From: Branchiostoma floridae | Lineage: Eukaryota; Chordata; Leptocardii; Amphioxiformes; Branchiostomatidae | Assembly (NCBI RefSeq): GCF_000003815.2 | Contig: NC_049981.1 | Span: 32,789,628-32,853,627, forward strand | DNA length: 64,000 nt | Reading direction: 5' to 3' | Part shown: piece after piece, positions 24,801-31,777 of the stretch | Layout: every line of letters begins with the position of its first letter | Position numbering within the stretch: position 1 is the first letter of the stretch | The notes under the pieces: generated by a model | What the model was told of the DNA's origin: nothing | Seen by the model: the letters and a program-made list of their open reading frames with translations, nothing else | The model's database searches: none | Position numbers and translations under genes: made by a program

Positions 24801-27393
24801 AATCGCCAATTCGTACTCCTATTTAGGTCTGCAATTATCCCCATCTGGCAGCTTCTCCCTAGCGAAGAAACAACTCGCACTGAAAGCGCGCAAAGCAGCT
24901 TTTAGTATCAAATCCCTTATCCGCTCACAGATATCCACAAAAGCTTTATTACGCATCTTCGATGTTTGTATTAAATCAATCATGCTCTATGGATGCGAAA
25001 TCTGGGGGAAAGATTATCATAATGCCAACTGCCCGATAGAAAATGTCCACAATCGCTTCTGTAAAAACATTCTTGGTGTACACAGAAACGCAAGCAATGC
25101 AGCATGTAAAGCTGAACTCGGTAGACTGTCTCTAGACATAGACATATCGGTTCGCTTAGTCAAATACTGGTTAAGGCTTAGACAACTAGATACCAATACA
25201 CATCCACTGCAAGCTGACGCATTATTATATCAAAAACATATGCTTAATATATATAGCAACAAGAAAAATCTGTTATCTCATGTGAAAGAAATACTTAACA
25301 ATAGCGGCTTGTCCTTTATTTGGAATAACGACAACACTGACCTCGACAGGCAACATATTTGTACTTTACTTAGAAGAAGGCTATCTGACATGTACATTCA
25401 AAGTTTTCTCCACAATTTATCTGTTGATACTGGTAAACTAAGATTGTATAAGCATCTCAAATCTGTGTACACTATGGAAAATTATCTACACACCAAAGAC
25501 TTTGAAGTAAGATCAGCTATATGTAAGCTCAGAGTAAGCGCACATACGTTAGAGGTCGAAAGAGGTAGATACAAACAATTACCTGTTAACGAGAGAATAT
25601 GTAAATATTGTACAGGAAAAGCAGTGGAAGATGAAATGCACTTTATTTGTCATTGTCCTCACTACAGTACCGAAAGAGACAAACTATTTAAACTAATTAA
25701 CAAATTTTTTCCCAGCTTTGCACATCGTAACGAACTACAAAAAACTGCCTTCCTGTTAGCACCACCCAATGCATATGTCTCCCAAAATGTCGGAAATTTC
25801 ATCCTCCACTGTATACAGAAAAGAAATCAAACCCAATAGCATTCATTTTAGATTAGAAGTATCACTAGTTGTTGACCCCTATGTCCACTTTGTTATTGTA
25901 TCATTATCATCAATGTACTTTCATACATGTATTTTTGCAATTAGCCTTCGGGCATGAGTTTGCAATAAAGATTATTATTATCCCAAAAGCTCAAGTATAG
26001 TTGGTTTATCCATCTAGCTCTATAAATGAAGAGCTATACTCCAACTAAAAAATAACCATAAGAGGGTGAATAGAAAAGAAGAAAAGCATTCCTACCCCCA
26101 AGAGTCATCGGTAATGTAATCTTGTTTGCAAATTGTCCAGTGTTGCGCACAGATCGCTTAGCTCGGCGATGCACTTCAGCTCCGTACATAAAGGTGGCGC
26201 TTTTGCCCCGTCCAGCTCCACTCACGTCCTCCTGAGCGTTTGGGCCTTGAGGACTGACCTGTTGGGTGACATTAGATATACCTAATTGACTCCGTATCAA
26301 GCTAATGTGTTTAGAAACTTGTCAGTAAAGCTGAAGTCTAACTAACTAAGCTGACTAACAGGTCCAACTCGGCCAAACGTGCAATGTGAACTCGTTCACC
26401 TGGAGCTCTGACCTGCAGGTCCAGACAAAAGGCCGTAGGGGTGAAGTTTTCTTCTCATTACACAGACGCACAAACGGCTGGTAAATTTGTACTGCTGCTT
26501 GTCAAGGAACCATGATTATAAATTCTTTAAGTCTGATACCATTTGTTAAGACTTCCAAAATAAGAAGTTGCACTGATGTCTGTTGTATGATAATGTCGAG
26601 TTTATATCAATCATTTGCAAAACACGTTAAACATTTTTATCCATCTATTTTTTTCATTTATTTCTGAATCTATAGCAATCTGAAAGAATACTCAACATCC
26701 TGTCCTTACCAGAAGAACAATTTATTTTACTCTTCAACTGATTTCTAAATTTGGAGGGGGGTTAGGGGCTACAGTGGAACAGGAAAATGTGTACAGGTCA
26801 TTACATTCATATGTAATGCGCCAGACGTCATGAGCTGGGCTTTTCTCACAACGTTAAGATAAAGTGTAGGGGTATAAATTGTACATTACGCAGTATGCAC
26901 AGCACTGAAGTCATTGTACTGTCGTTCTAACTCACTACCCGGAACTATCGGTCCGAAAATGTAACTGACAGGAGTTCGTCAACTAGTGAGAGCATGAAAT
27001 GTTGGCATGTGTGCAAAATAGTCTAACCTGCACATCCAGGTGTTCTATCCACTGTCGCATCTCCTGCATCTGCGATTCCATTTGCTTCAGGTGCGCTTCT
27101 GTTTCCTTCAGGTGCATTTCCGTTTCCTTCAGGTGCGCTTCTGTTTCCTTCAGGTGCGCTTCTGTTTCCTTCATGTGTGTGTCCGTTTCCTTCAGGTGTC
27201 CCATCTGCGACTTCATCTCGCCCAGCTCCGCCCCCTGCCTCACCATTACAAACATGACGACAAACATGGTGACGAAGCTCACAATGACGGCCGTGGCAGT
27301 TCCAATCGCTGTACCCAGGCCATTTGATGCCCCTTTACCCCGCATGGATTCGTGCGCGGGGTAACGTATGTCGTACAGATTTTCGGAACCCAT
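6563..27393 (-). CDS. Lectin gene 4: type II membrane collagen-MAM-SRCR-MAM-fibrinogen-like protein
   Basis: Fourteen exons can be joined with GT/AG sites and matching phases: 27393-27028, 26258-26096, 23523-23417, 23027-22916, 22488-22336, 19993-19731, 15605-15524, 13308-13006, 11685-11533, 8738-8476, about 8304-8223 (mostly gap), 7921-7820, 7467-7251 and 6924 into the gap. The product is about 893 aa. Order: short cytoplasmic tail, transmembrane helix near residues 26-51, coiled coil near 55-120, furin-type site near 154-157, about ten collagen triplets, Thr/Pro linker, MAM, SRCR, MAM, FReD. No signal peptide precedes the helix, and the lectin domain is C-terminal, so a type II membrane protein is expected. 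FReD proteins of the ficolin and FIBCD1 type bind acetylated sugars; a pattern-recognition role is inferred. Oddities are the loss of the last SRCR cysteine, an expanded heptad repeat, and intron copies showing that the MAM block was duplicated. Exon skipping cannot be excluded. Confidence 0.75.
6877..6924 (-). CDS. Gene 4 exon 14 (start of FReD C-terminal part)
   Basis: Acceptor CCATCCAG lies at 6925-6932. The visible part encodes [16 protein letters not shown], matching [18 protein letters not shown] of the other genes, then runs into the gap. The remaining roughly 270 bases, with the Ca-binding loop and stop, are not visible. Confidence 0.75.
6925..7250 (-). other. Gene 4 last intron
   Basis: Related to the last intron of gene 1 (59846-60466); both hold GGTAGAGATC and ACGGAGCCTCAGA phrases. 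No coding content. Confidence 0.5.
7251..7467 (-). CDS. Gene 4 exon 13 (FReD middle part)
   Basis: 217 bases, phase 1 to phase 2. It encodes [19 protein letters not shown], then [10 protein letters not shown] and [13 protein letters not shown], the classic first half of a fibrinogen C-terminal globe. Nearly identical in protein sequence to the gene 1 exon at 60467-60683 and less like genes 2 and 3. Confidence 0.88.
7468..7819 (-). other. Gene 4 intron between FReD exons
   Basis: 352 bases, related to 60684-61059 of gene 1. Nothing coding is seen. Confidence 0.5.
7820..7921 (-). CDS. Gene 4 exon 12 (FReD N-terminal part)
   Basis: 102 bases, phase 1 to 1. It encodes [18 protein letters not shown] and ends with GTYCDMDTA, giving the first two conserved FReD cysteines. 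The start of a FReD is usually (D/G)C..Y...G...SGVY, which fits. Confidence 0.87.
8202..8301. other. Assembly gap over MAM exon 3' of gene 4
   Basis: Exactly 100 N, the usual placeholder for a gap of unknown size. The sequence to its right (CTGTGATGACGTAATAAATC) matches the intron upstream of the 82-base MAM exons at 15524 and 62287. The third exon of the second MAM domain therefore lies here, and only its first three bases (8304-8302) show. Confidence 0.8.
8476..8738 (-). CDS. Gene 4 exon 10 (second MAM, middle part)
   Basis: 263 bases, phase 1 to 0. It encodes the MAM core with [34 protein letters not shown] and WKFSELALP. Almost identical to 19731-19993 and to 63181-63443, which supports recent duplication. 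Confidence 0.87.
8943..10597. mobile_element. TA-flanked TIR element split by a retrotransposon
   Basis: The left end is TA-CAGTCAAACCTGT and the right end is ACAGGTTCGACTG-TA, inverted with one mismatch and flanked by TA, as for Tc1/mariner/pogo-type elements. Both halves carry GGTGGCCGCTAT-like words. The left half is 8943 to about 9420 and the right half about 10511-10597. No transposase is visible, so it is non-autonomous. Confidence 0.6.
9421..10510 (-). mobile_element. 5'-truncated, decayed non-LTR retrotransposon
   Basis: The minus strand encodes the end of an ORF2-like protein, from ILLYGSEVW just after the RT domain to a C-terminal CxxC...H zinc motif (CIFC...EDETHFY). A one-base deletion near 9780 breaks the frame, which then reopens to a stop at 9583. 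The 3' end (CCCTCGGGCATGAATATGCA, then AATAAAG) matches the end of the element at 23764-25985, so the two belong to related families. Confidence 0.75.
11533..11685 (-). CDS. Gene 4 exon 9 (second MAM, N-terminal part)
   Basis: 153 bases, phase 1 to 1. It encodes [19 protein letters not shown] and [15 protein letters not shown]. The pattern C-DF-x-C-x-W matches the start of MAM domains. It parallels the exon at 22336-22488. Confidence 0.85.
11686..13005 (-). other. Gene 4 intron between SRCR and second MAM
   Basis: The part 11700-12160 matches 22500-22930, including a remnant (CTTACCTGG near 12136) at the place where the Thr/Pro linker exon sits in the other copy. The part 12900-13005 matches 61440-61544, next to the gene 1 SRCR exon. 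The rest is not recognised. Confidence 0.55.
13006..13308 (-). CDS. Gene 4 exon 8 (SRCR domain, one cysteine lost)
   Basis: 303 bases, phase 1 to 1, a whole scavenger receptor cysteine-rich domain in one exon: [55 protein letters not shown] domains mediate extracellular ligand binding. The gene 1 copy has six cysteines; here the last one is serine (GVSSY for SVSCY), which leaves an unpaired cysteine. Confidence 0.88.
13309..15523 (-). other. Gene 4 intron between first MAM and SRCR
   Basis: The part 13310-13560 matches the intron upstream of the gene 1 SRCR exon. A segment near 13672 (GAAAACGTTAAGACGTTT) is shared with 23642 and 62122. A TIR element occupies 14081-15012. The rest is not recognised. 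Confidence 0.5.
14081..15012. mobile_element. TIR element in intron
   Basis: The left end GTAACGTAAGGTTACCAGTT and the right end AACTGGTAACCTCACGTTAC form 24-base inverted repeats with one mismatch, about 930 bases apart. No transposase is seen, so a non-autonomous DNA element is likely. A clear target duplication is not visible. Confidence 0.6.
15524..15605 (-). CDS. Gene 4 exon 7 (first MAM, C-terminal part)
   Basis: 82 bases, phase 0 to 1. It encodes [20 protein letters not shown] and ends with GIITDAC. The phrase GDIAIDDV...C is the hallmark end of a MAM domain. The gene 1 counterpart is at 62287-62368. Confidence 0.88.
15606..19730 (-). other. Large gene 4 intron with repeats
   Basis: The phrase AACTAGAGTTCCACGAA occurs at about 15945 and 17625 and marks ends of dispersed repeats. 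A GT/GTCT-rich stretch lies near 17855-17885. A tandem duplication of about 182 bases occupies 18827-19155. The short frames here show no domain. Confidence 0.45.
18827..19155. repeat. Tandem duplication, period about 182 bases
   Basis: Two copies start at GGTTGAGTCAGAAAAAA and at AAGTTGAGTCAGAAAAAA and both end in CGGCAATAAAACAAGAACCC. They differ by scattered substitutions. Confidence 0.7.
19731..19993 (-). CDS. Gene 4 exon 6 (first MAM, middle part)
   Basis: 263 bases, phase 1 to 0. It starts [11 protein letters not shown] and contains [11 protein letters not shown] and [19 protein letters not shown], the beta-sandwich core of a MAM domain. Confidence 0.88.
20945..21290 (+). repeat. Dispersed repeat, copy b (inverted relative to 4432-4745)
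   Basis: Reads as the reverse complement of 4432-4745, sharing GAACAACAAAACTCATTATC, CCTGTACTTATTCC and GGTCCGCGGCGCCTGGCTAT. It is interrupted at 21124-21183 by a self-complementary insert. Confidence 0.6.
21124..21183. repeat. Nested palindrome
   Basis: GAATCGACAAC opens and GTTGTCGATTC closes the block. Inside, CGACAACGG and CCGTTGTCG repeat in both orientations, so it can fold as a double hairpin or cruciform. Confidence 0.7.
21413..22320. mobile_element. Element with about 100-base terminal inverted repeats
   Basis: The left arm begins ACGAGGAGCGTTCAAAAATT and carries ATGCCACTGGTTTTATAACA. The right arm is its reverse complement (CACCAGTGGCATTACGTTTT, ending GAACGCCCGTCGTTTT). The arms match over roughly 100 bases. 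The GCGTTCAAAAA start resembles Tc1/mariner ends. No transposase frame is present. Another repeat (about 21525-21872) is nested inside. Confidence 0.65.
21525..21872. repeat. Nested dispersed repeat ending CTAGATAGGGTTAA
   Basis: Contains ACGTCATAATTACG-type words and poly-G/poly-C runs near 21786-21816, and ends with CCTGGTCTAGATAGGGTTAA. Related ends occur at 49860 and at 63718 (TTAACCCTATCTAGACCAGG). Confidence 0.5.
22336..22488 (-). CDS. Gene 4 exon 5 (first MAM, N-terminal part)
   Basis: 153 bases, phase 1 to 1. It encodes [20 protein letters not shown] and [18 protein letters not shown], the first two MAM cysteines. Joins in frame to 19993. Confidence 0.87.
22489..22915 (-). other. Gene 4 intron between linker and first MAM
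   Basis: Similar to 11700-12130 through AATCAAAAGGTTACAT and TATGTCGACAAGG phrases. No coding content. Confidence 0.5.
22916..23027 (-). CDS. Gene 4 exon 4 (Thr/Pro/Ser linker)
   Basis: 112 bases, phase 0 to 1. It encodes a Thr-, Pro- and Ser-rich stretch ([20 protein letters not shown] and onward) that would be a flexible, probably O-glycosylated spacer between collagen and MAM. It replaces the Cys-rich linker of genes 2 and 3. The call rests on splice sites and phase. Confidence 0.7.
23028..23416 (-). other. Gene 4 intron
   Basis: 389 bases without recognisable content. Confidence 0.4.
23417..23523 (-). CDS. Gene 4 exon 3 (collagen repeat)
   Basis: 107 bases, phase 1 to 0. After CLA it encodes about ten Gly-X-Y triplets ([30 protein letters not shown]) without interruption. 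The leading cysteine could crosslink three chains. Collagen-to-FReD order is that of ficolins. Confidence 0.88.
23764..25839 (+). CDS. Reverse transcriptase ORF2 fragment
   Basis: The frame is open from 23764 (after TAA at 23761) to 25839, about 691 codons with no internal stop. RT motifs are visible: [20 protein letters not shown] at the start, [20 protein letters not shown] (motif A), [19 protein letters not shown] (motif B), [10 protein letters not shown] (motif C, catalytic YADD), [10 protein letters not shown] and MLYGCEIW. Near the C-terminus lies a CKYC...[13 protein letters not shown] zinc-binding motif. It would copy element RNA at a nicked target, but it lacks its endonuclease. The intact frame suggests a fairly young insertion. 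Confidence 0.88.
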   Translation, partial: NANNPIHTGNSDFHTQIENSLTELENDLANNNPLDNAIQEQEIRHAISQLKNSKASGSDLILNEMLKCASHALTKPLTKLFNLFISSGYFPKQWCTSHIVPIHKGGAKDDANNYRGISVTSCLAKLFTAILNTRLTNFLDEHALISPNQAGFRKNFGTNDNIFVIDSLVSKYSNDNKRLYACFVDFKKAFDCVWREGLRYKLLISGIGGKFYSLVKSMYSKPQSCIKTSSGLTPPFITDKGVRQGCNLSPTLFNLFINDLVKMLDSPECAPPSLHHLFVSCLLYADDVVIFSETEKGLQCALDKLNTFCMQWKLQVNVKKTKVLIFNKTGRTLKKFKFLLGSETIEIANSYSYLGLQLSPSGSFSLAKKQLALKARKAAFSIKSLIRSQISTKALLRIFDVCIKSIMLYGCEIWGKDYHNANCPIENVHNRFCKNILGVHRNASNAACKAELGRLSLDIDISVRLVKYWLRLRQLDTNTHPLQADALLYQKHMLNIYSNKKNLLSHVKEILNNSGLSFIWNNDNTDLDRQHICTLLRRRLSDMYIQSFLHNLSVDTGKLRLYKHLKSVYTMENYLHTKDFEVRSAICKLRVSAHTLEVERGRYKQLPVNERICKYCTGKAVEDEMHFICHCPHYSTERDKLFKLINKFFPSFAHRNELQKTAFLLAPPNAYVSQNVGNFILHCIQKRNQTQ
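23764..25985 (+). mobile_element. 5'-truncated non-LTR retrotransposon (CR1/jockey-like group)
   Basis: An open frame is followed by a 3' region ending GCAATAAAGATTATTATTAT, an ATT-repeat tail. There is no endonuclease domain before the RT, so the copy is 5'-truncated. It lies antisense in gene 4. The CR1/jockey assignment is by general RT character and is tentative. Confidence 0.8.
26096..26258 (-). CDS. Gene 4 exon 2 (juxtamembrane part with furin-type site)
   Basis: 163 bases, phase 0 to 1. It encodes [29 protein letters not shown] and [15 protein letters not shown] followed by S (26154-26165) fits the R-x-K/R-R proprotein convertase consensus. The exon is conserved in genes 2 and 3. Confidence 0.85.
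26259..27027 (-). other. Gene 4 intron 1
   Basis: Related to intron 1 of genes 2 and 3. Shared phrases are GTCCAACTCGGCC, GACCTTCAGGCCG-like words and a CGCATTAC / GTAATGCG pair. No coding content. Confidence 0.5.
27028..27393 (-). CDS. Gene 4 exon 1 (cytoplasmic tail, transmembrane helix, coiled coil)
   Basis: 366 bases, 122 codons. The start [11 protein letters not shown] aligns with the starts of genes 2 and 3. A hydrophobic run ([18 protein letters not shown]) lies near residues 34-51, then [20 protein letters not shown] and further H-L-K-E-T-E-A heptads to about residue 104. Heptads of this type form coiled-coil trimerisation stalks. The heptads are coded by near-identical 21-base repeats. 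Confidence 0.85.
27080..27205 (-). repeat. 21-base coding repeat (coiled-coil heptads)
   Basis: About six copies of a 21-base unit with CTTCAGGTGCGCTTCTGTTT on the plus strand lie in tandem. Each codes for one heptad, so copy number can change without a frameshift. Confidence 0.8.
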
Positions 27394-27600
27394 TTTTAGA
27401 TGTTTCAGCCCGAAAATGTAAGTGCACGTCGATCTACAGGCAGACCCCCACCTGCACAGAGACCTGACCGCAACTGACTGGCTTTAAAGATATGACATCA
27501 CTTTAAATCCAACAGTTCTGTTCCCTTATTGGTTAGAAACATAGTAGAACACCCATTTCCTCATACGTCATTCATATTTTTAGCGATGACTAGAGATTCG
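27394..27600 (-). promoter_or_regulatory. Upstream region of gene 4
   Basis: Closely matches the regions upstream of genes 3 and 2. CCAATAAG on the minus strand (ATTGG at 27528-27532) lies 135 bp before the ATG, and TGACGTA (27564-27570) about 170 bp before it. They resemble NF-Y and CRE/ATF sites. The transcription start is not determined. Confidence 0.45.
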
Positions 27601-29500
27601 GAGAACGTCGTAGGCCGTCCGGTCCGAACCGAAGTTTGGCGAAGGGTGCCGATAGGTGCCCGATGATTCCTGATCACCGATTTCAAGTCACTCGGCACAA
27701 GGAAGGAATACCGATCTAATTGGTGCGACAAGTGCCTGAGGGTTGGTTTGTATTAGTGGATAAAAGATATCGCTTTAGTTAATTTAGTGGATAAGATTCT
27801 GTATATACTATACAGGATCTTCCATCTAGATTATGTGATGAATGAAAACGGACTCTGTTGTTTTGTTTGATTTTTTTAATTCTGTCAACAATAACTGGGG
27901 TCACTGGAGCCAGCGAGAGGTCATGTTTTGTCTGTTCATGTTACTGAGGGAGTTTCACACTTTGTTTGCTTCAGGAGTAGTAGAAGTTAACTGTGAACGG
28001 TGAGCATCACGGACATGGTTAAACATAGCGCTGTCCTGTCTGTAGTTCCTACTCTGAGCATGCCGTAATTCAGAGGCCGTCGGCTCATGCCCGACACACG
28101 GCGAGTACAAACCGAAGTTTCGCGACTGAGACCGATGATTCCCGACCGCCTCGCTGCAAAGGGTCACTGGGCAAAATACAGCATAGCAAGTGTGATTATA
28201 ATTAGCGTGGCATACGCCCGGGGCCCAGTTTGTCCTCCAATACAAGTCCTAAAGCTTACGTTATGTCATCGAAATCACTTGTCCTGATGAGGTTAAAACC
28301 TTTTTTATGCGATGGTGGTTAGCTCTTTGCAACGATGAAAGTAGAAAATGTAAACGGTTAGTGCAGTTTGATTTGGACTCTTAACAACAACATTAGCTGC
28401 GCTGACCTATGATAACCCATGTGTAGAGACGACCGGTTTTACAGACGCGGTGTGTACAGACTTGTTACAGTCGCGCTGGAGTGTGTGTTTATACAGAAGT
28501 CACTGATGCATGAAACCCCCGAAAGACAACTTAAATGTCTTTATATCTCAAGGCACAGTCAAAATACGTCTGATATCAATGATGTGAGCAAGTACAAAAC
28601 CGACCAGCTCGATTTGGGACAAGAATGCGTCAAAATTTCCTTGTTTCCATTGGGAAGGGAGATTTTCAAACTCTCAAAGCCATTTTCAAACTCTCAAAAA
28701 TGTTGTAACTTACGGAAGCCAGCACATTTGGGTATGTTTAGCGACATAAAATGCGTTTTAGACTTCCATACATCAAGCGTTTCTTAATCAAGAGAACATC
28801 GGAGACCGTCGGCCCATGTTCGACGAACAACGAGTAGATACCGAAGCTGGCCGAATGGAACCGATGATTCCCGATTGCCTTGGTCGGAAGGGTCTTTTGT
28901 CAGAATGTAGCCATGCGTGTGTAATTAGTGGAACACTTGCCTGGGACTTGCACGGGGCGGTTTGTCCTCCATTATCTATTGATGAAAATCATAATCTCCT
29001 CAAGCTAAATATAATATTTTGTAGATATTGCATAAATGTGATGTTGACTTGTACACTCTGGGTTTAGGGACGACCGGTTTAGACACGCAGTGTACTCATT
29101 ACAACACTGGTCGTGTTTATACAGAAATCACTAATGCCCAAAATATATCCTAGTAAAAATACATCTTAGAGACGTGAATAAAGACCTCTACGGCTGGGGC
29201 GTGACATTTTCACCATTTCGCTATATTCACTCTCATGTCTATTTCTTTGTAGTCGGTATCATTTTCTTCAGCACAGAAAAAGTGTCCGTTTCTCTTGAAC
29301 ATCTTTGTTTGCTAACCATGACTGTGGCTACCTGAGCCAGGTGTGACCTAGATTGTAGACCTTCGGCACACGCTCCACAGGCGACGGGTACAAACCGGCG
29401 TTAGGCAAATGGGACCTACTATTCCCGACCAGCATGCTTGACAAAGTAGCTAGGGAGGCGGAATATAGTAAGACGTTTGCCTAACTAGACAATTGCCGTA
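27590..29500 (-). repeat. Repeated upstream units, gene 4
   Basis: Four degenerate copies of a unit of roughly 130 bases occur at about 27595-27715, 28075-28250, 28800-28990 and 29365-29500. They share CGTCGG, ACAAACCGAAGTTTGGCG-like and GATTCCCGACCGCC-like words. Linkers between them share GGACGACCGGTTTTACAGAC and TTTATACAGAAATCACTGAT. The same series precedes genes 3 and 2. Confidence 0.6.
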
Positions 29501-29519
29501 ACCACGTTAGGGCCTATTT

Positions 29520-31461
29520 CTACCGTTGTGTTTATGTCGTGCGTTTAATGCAGGACTTTATTTCAAAAGTGACAGATACTGAACAGATTACAAAGAAGGG
29601 AAACATCATTTACCGTTATAAGAGGCTAGTTCAATGTGACCTCTGACCTGTGAGCACACCAGCGATGAGCTACGTATATTGTTACAGTTGGTGAGATAGA
29701 GTGTTCTGTTTATACACAGTTTATTGAAGCATAAAAGTCCCGAGAATGTCCCTTCTACTTTCGCTTTGCCCTCCTAAACAGTCACAATACACTTAAGAAG
29801 CACCTAGAATAGCTCTAAGTCTGTATTTCCGACCACCTCTAACCTGTAAAGAACCCTTACAAAAGAGATTACGTTGTTATTTTTTTTCATGATGAAGCTA
29901 AGCCTTGGAAACTCCATAATATTTAGCATTATAACCTACGCAAATACATACTTTCCCATCAGGTTCTATTCACGTTTTGCGACATTTCTTTTGTTTTCTT
30001 CATGAAGGTCGAAATGGAAATTCTGAAAGAAAAAAAAAGGAAAAAGATGGCAGCTTGGAGTCACTAAAATCCAATGTGATACAACAGCTGTAGGTAGGAT
30101 ATAAGTCAGATGGGACATTTGGGATTTTTTAGAAACCTGCACTTTATTCCAAAGAAGCAATAGAATACAACGCCACCAATAATTGTACGATAATTATAGA
30201 TGTATGGATCATGTACCTACTAACACCAAATGTATATATATATAGATTAAAACATATACCATTCATTATTATTGTTATTATCATTGTATATTGGACCCTG
30301 ACATACGAACAGAACATACTACACAAAATGCACATTAGTTGGTGAAAAGAGGCAGAAAGATGCCTACAAATAAAGATCTAGCCATGTACCGTATAGTTAA
30401 GTACAAATGTATACGCCAAAGGGCACCATTCGAAAATGTAAAGTGAGGTTCAGACAATTTCACAATATATCTTTGGACAGTAAAACTATACAAAACATAA
30501 CAATTTCGAACATAGATATACACTATTAGACAATAATTCTCACCTTCACGTTAAGACACATTATGCATTAGAAGAAGATAAGAAAGTAACATAAAACTAT
30601 ACATTTTTTTAATCTAATGGTAAAACCAATTGAACTCATAAAGATACTATTCGTTTTCTAAAAAAATACATTAAGTTTTCTGATCCACCAAATAATATAG
30701 GAAACTATTGCCACCAGACTATCAAAATTTAAATGTAAATATTCCATACTTTCTACCATCAACAAAGAAGTGCATCTTTCACATTGTCATTTCAAACCTT
30801 TGATATATGCAGAAAAAGATGAGTTGATAACTCTAATGTTTTGTGATAACTGTAGGATTGCAGAGAGAAACACAGAGTACAGCAAGAAAGTTCCGCTCCT
30901 ATGACGCCCAATATATGTATTAACTAATAATAACCTCACTATCTTGTGCCTACTTCCTAACCAAGGAAGAGAATGTCATTAGCGAAAATGCTATTTCAGT
31001 GTCTTAAAGACTTAATCAAAGTAACATTACTCACTTTTAAGAGTACTGAAATACATACAGGCTGGAAATTGTCTTATACCCTTATAAGCTTGATTATAGA
31101 AATTATCTATGTCAGGTTTTACTATAAAACGCGAAATAACTGACTCCGCTACGTTAACGATAAGTGGCTTAATCTATCCCCCATGCAGATATCAGTAATG
31201 TTTCTACTTAACTTTAAATGATAACATAAAATATCCAAACAATGCAATTAGTTTAACATTTCACAACAAAATGCTAGTGAATCGGAACATCAATCTGCTG
31301 AAGCACTTTTCTGGCCGTTAAATCCATGACTATGTATCAAATTATTATGATCTACTTTCCGTAAAGGTATTGACGCTGTTTATAAAGATAAAAGTGATAT
31401 GTAAACATTGCTAGAAATGAGAGTGGCAATATTTCACAGAAAATGTTCTAAGACGCGCTGG
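29520..31461 (-). other. 3' flank of lectin gene 3 (duplicated block)
   Basis: Matches the 3' flanks of the other three genes. Contains AATAAA at 30143-30148 (minus) within the conserved phrase. No conserved reading frame. Confidence 0.6.
30143..30148 (-). other. Candidate poly(A) signal, gene 3
   Basis: AATAAA, about 1.3 kb beyond the stop codon at 31462, in the same conserved phrase as at 5294 and 58015. Confidence 0.35.
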
Positions 31462-31777
31462 TTATGGTCTGATTTTCATAGACACAGACTTCAGGGAGTA
31501 GCTGTAGCCTCTCCAGTTGTACCACAGCACACCTTGTCCCCACGGACAGGAGTTCCCACAGTTGCCCAGGTAGCGCCCGTTGAGGACAGAGGTGCTGCAG
31601 CCCGGAAACCACCAGCCGCCCTGTCCCCATCGCTGAGAACAATGGCCGATGCTCCAGGCATCATTGTCCCTGTCCAAAGTGGAGAACCTGTGACCGTTGT
31701 TGTGAGCCATGGAGTCTCTCGCGGTGCCTGAATACCCGGAAATGTGCAGGCGATACCCGACCGCCTCACCGGACACC
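31462..31777 (-). CDS. Gene 3 exon 8 (FReD C-terminal part)
   Basis: 316 bases, phase 2 to stop. It encodes [26 protein letters not shown] with the D-R-D-N-D calcium loop, [25 protein letters not shown], and [12 protein letters not shown] before TAA. The GWW..C..LNG and SLK...M.IRP phrases are standard FReD signatures. Confidence 0.9.

Larger units (their letters stand above)
23524..26095 (-). other. Gene 4 intron with retrotransposon
   Basis: The segment near 23642 matches the introns upstream of the SRCR exons (13672, 62122). The rest is mainly the element at 23764-25985. Confidence 0.6.

Noticed and set aside
27337-27393. An ITIM-like signalling motif in the cytoplasmic tail of gene 4 (NLYDIRY)
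   Set aside because: The residues at -2 and +3 of the tyrosine do not fit the ITIM consensus, and the tails of genes 2 and 3 have no tyrosine there.
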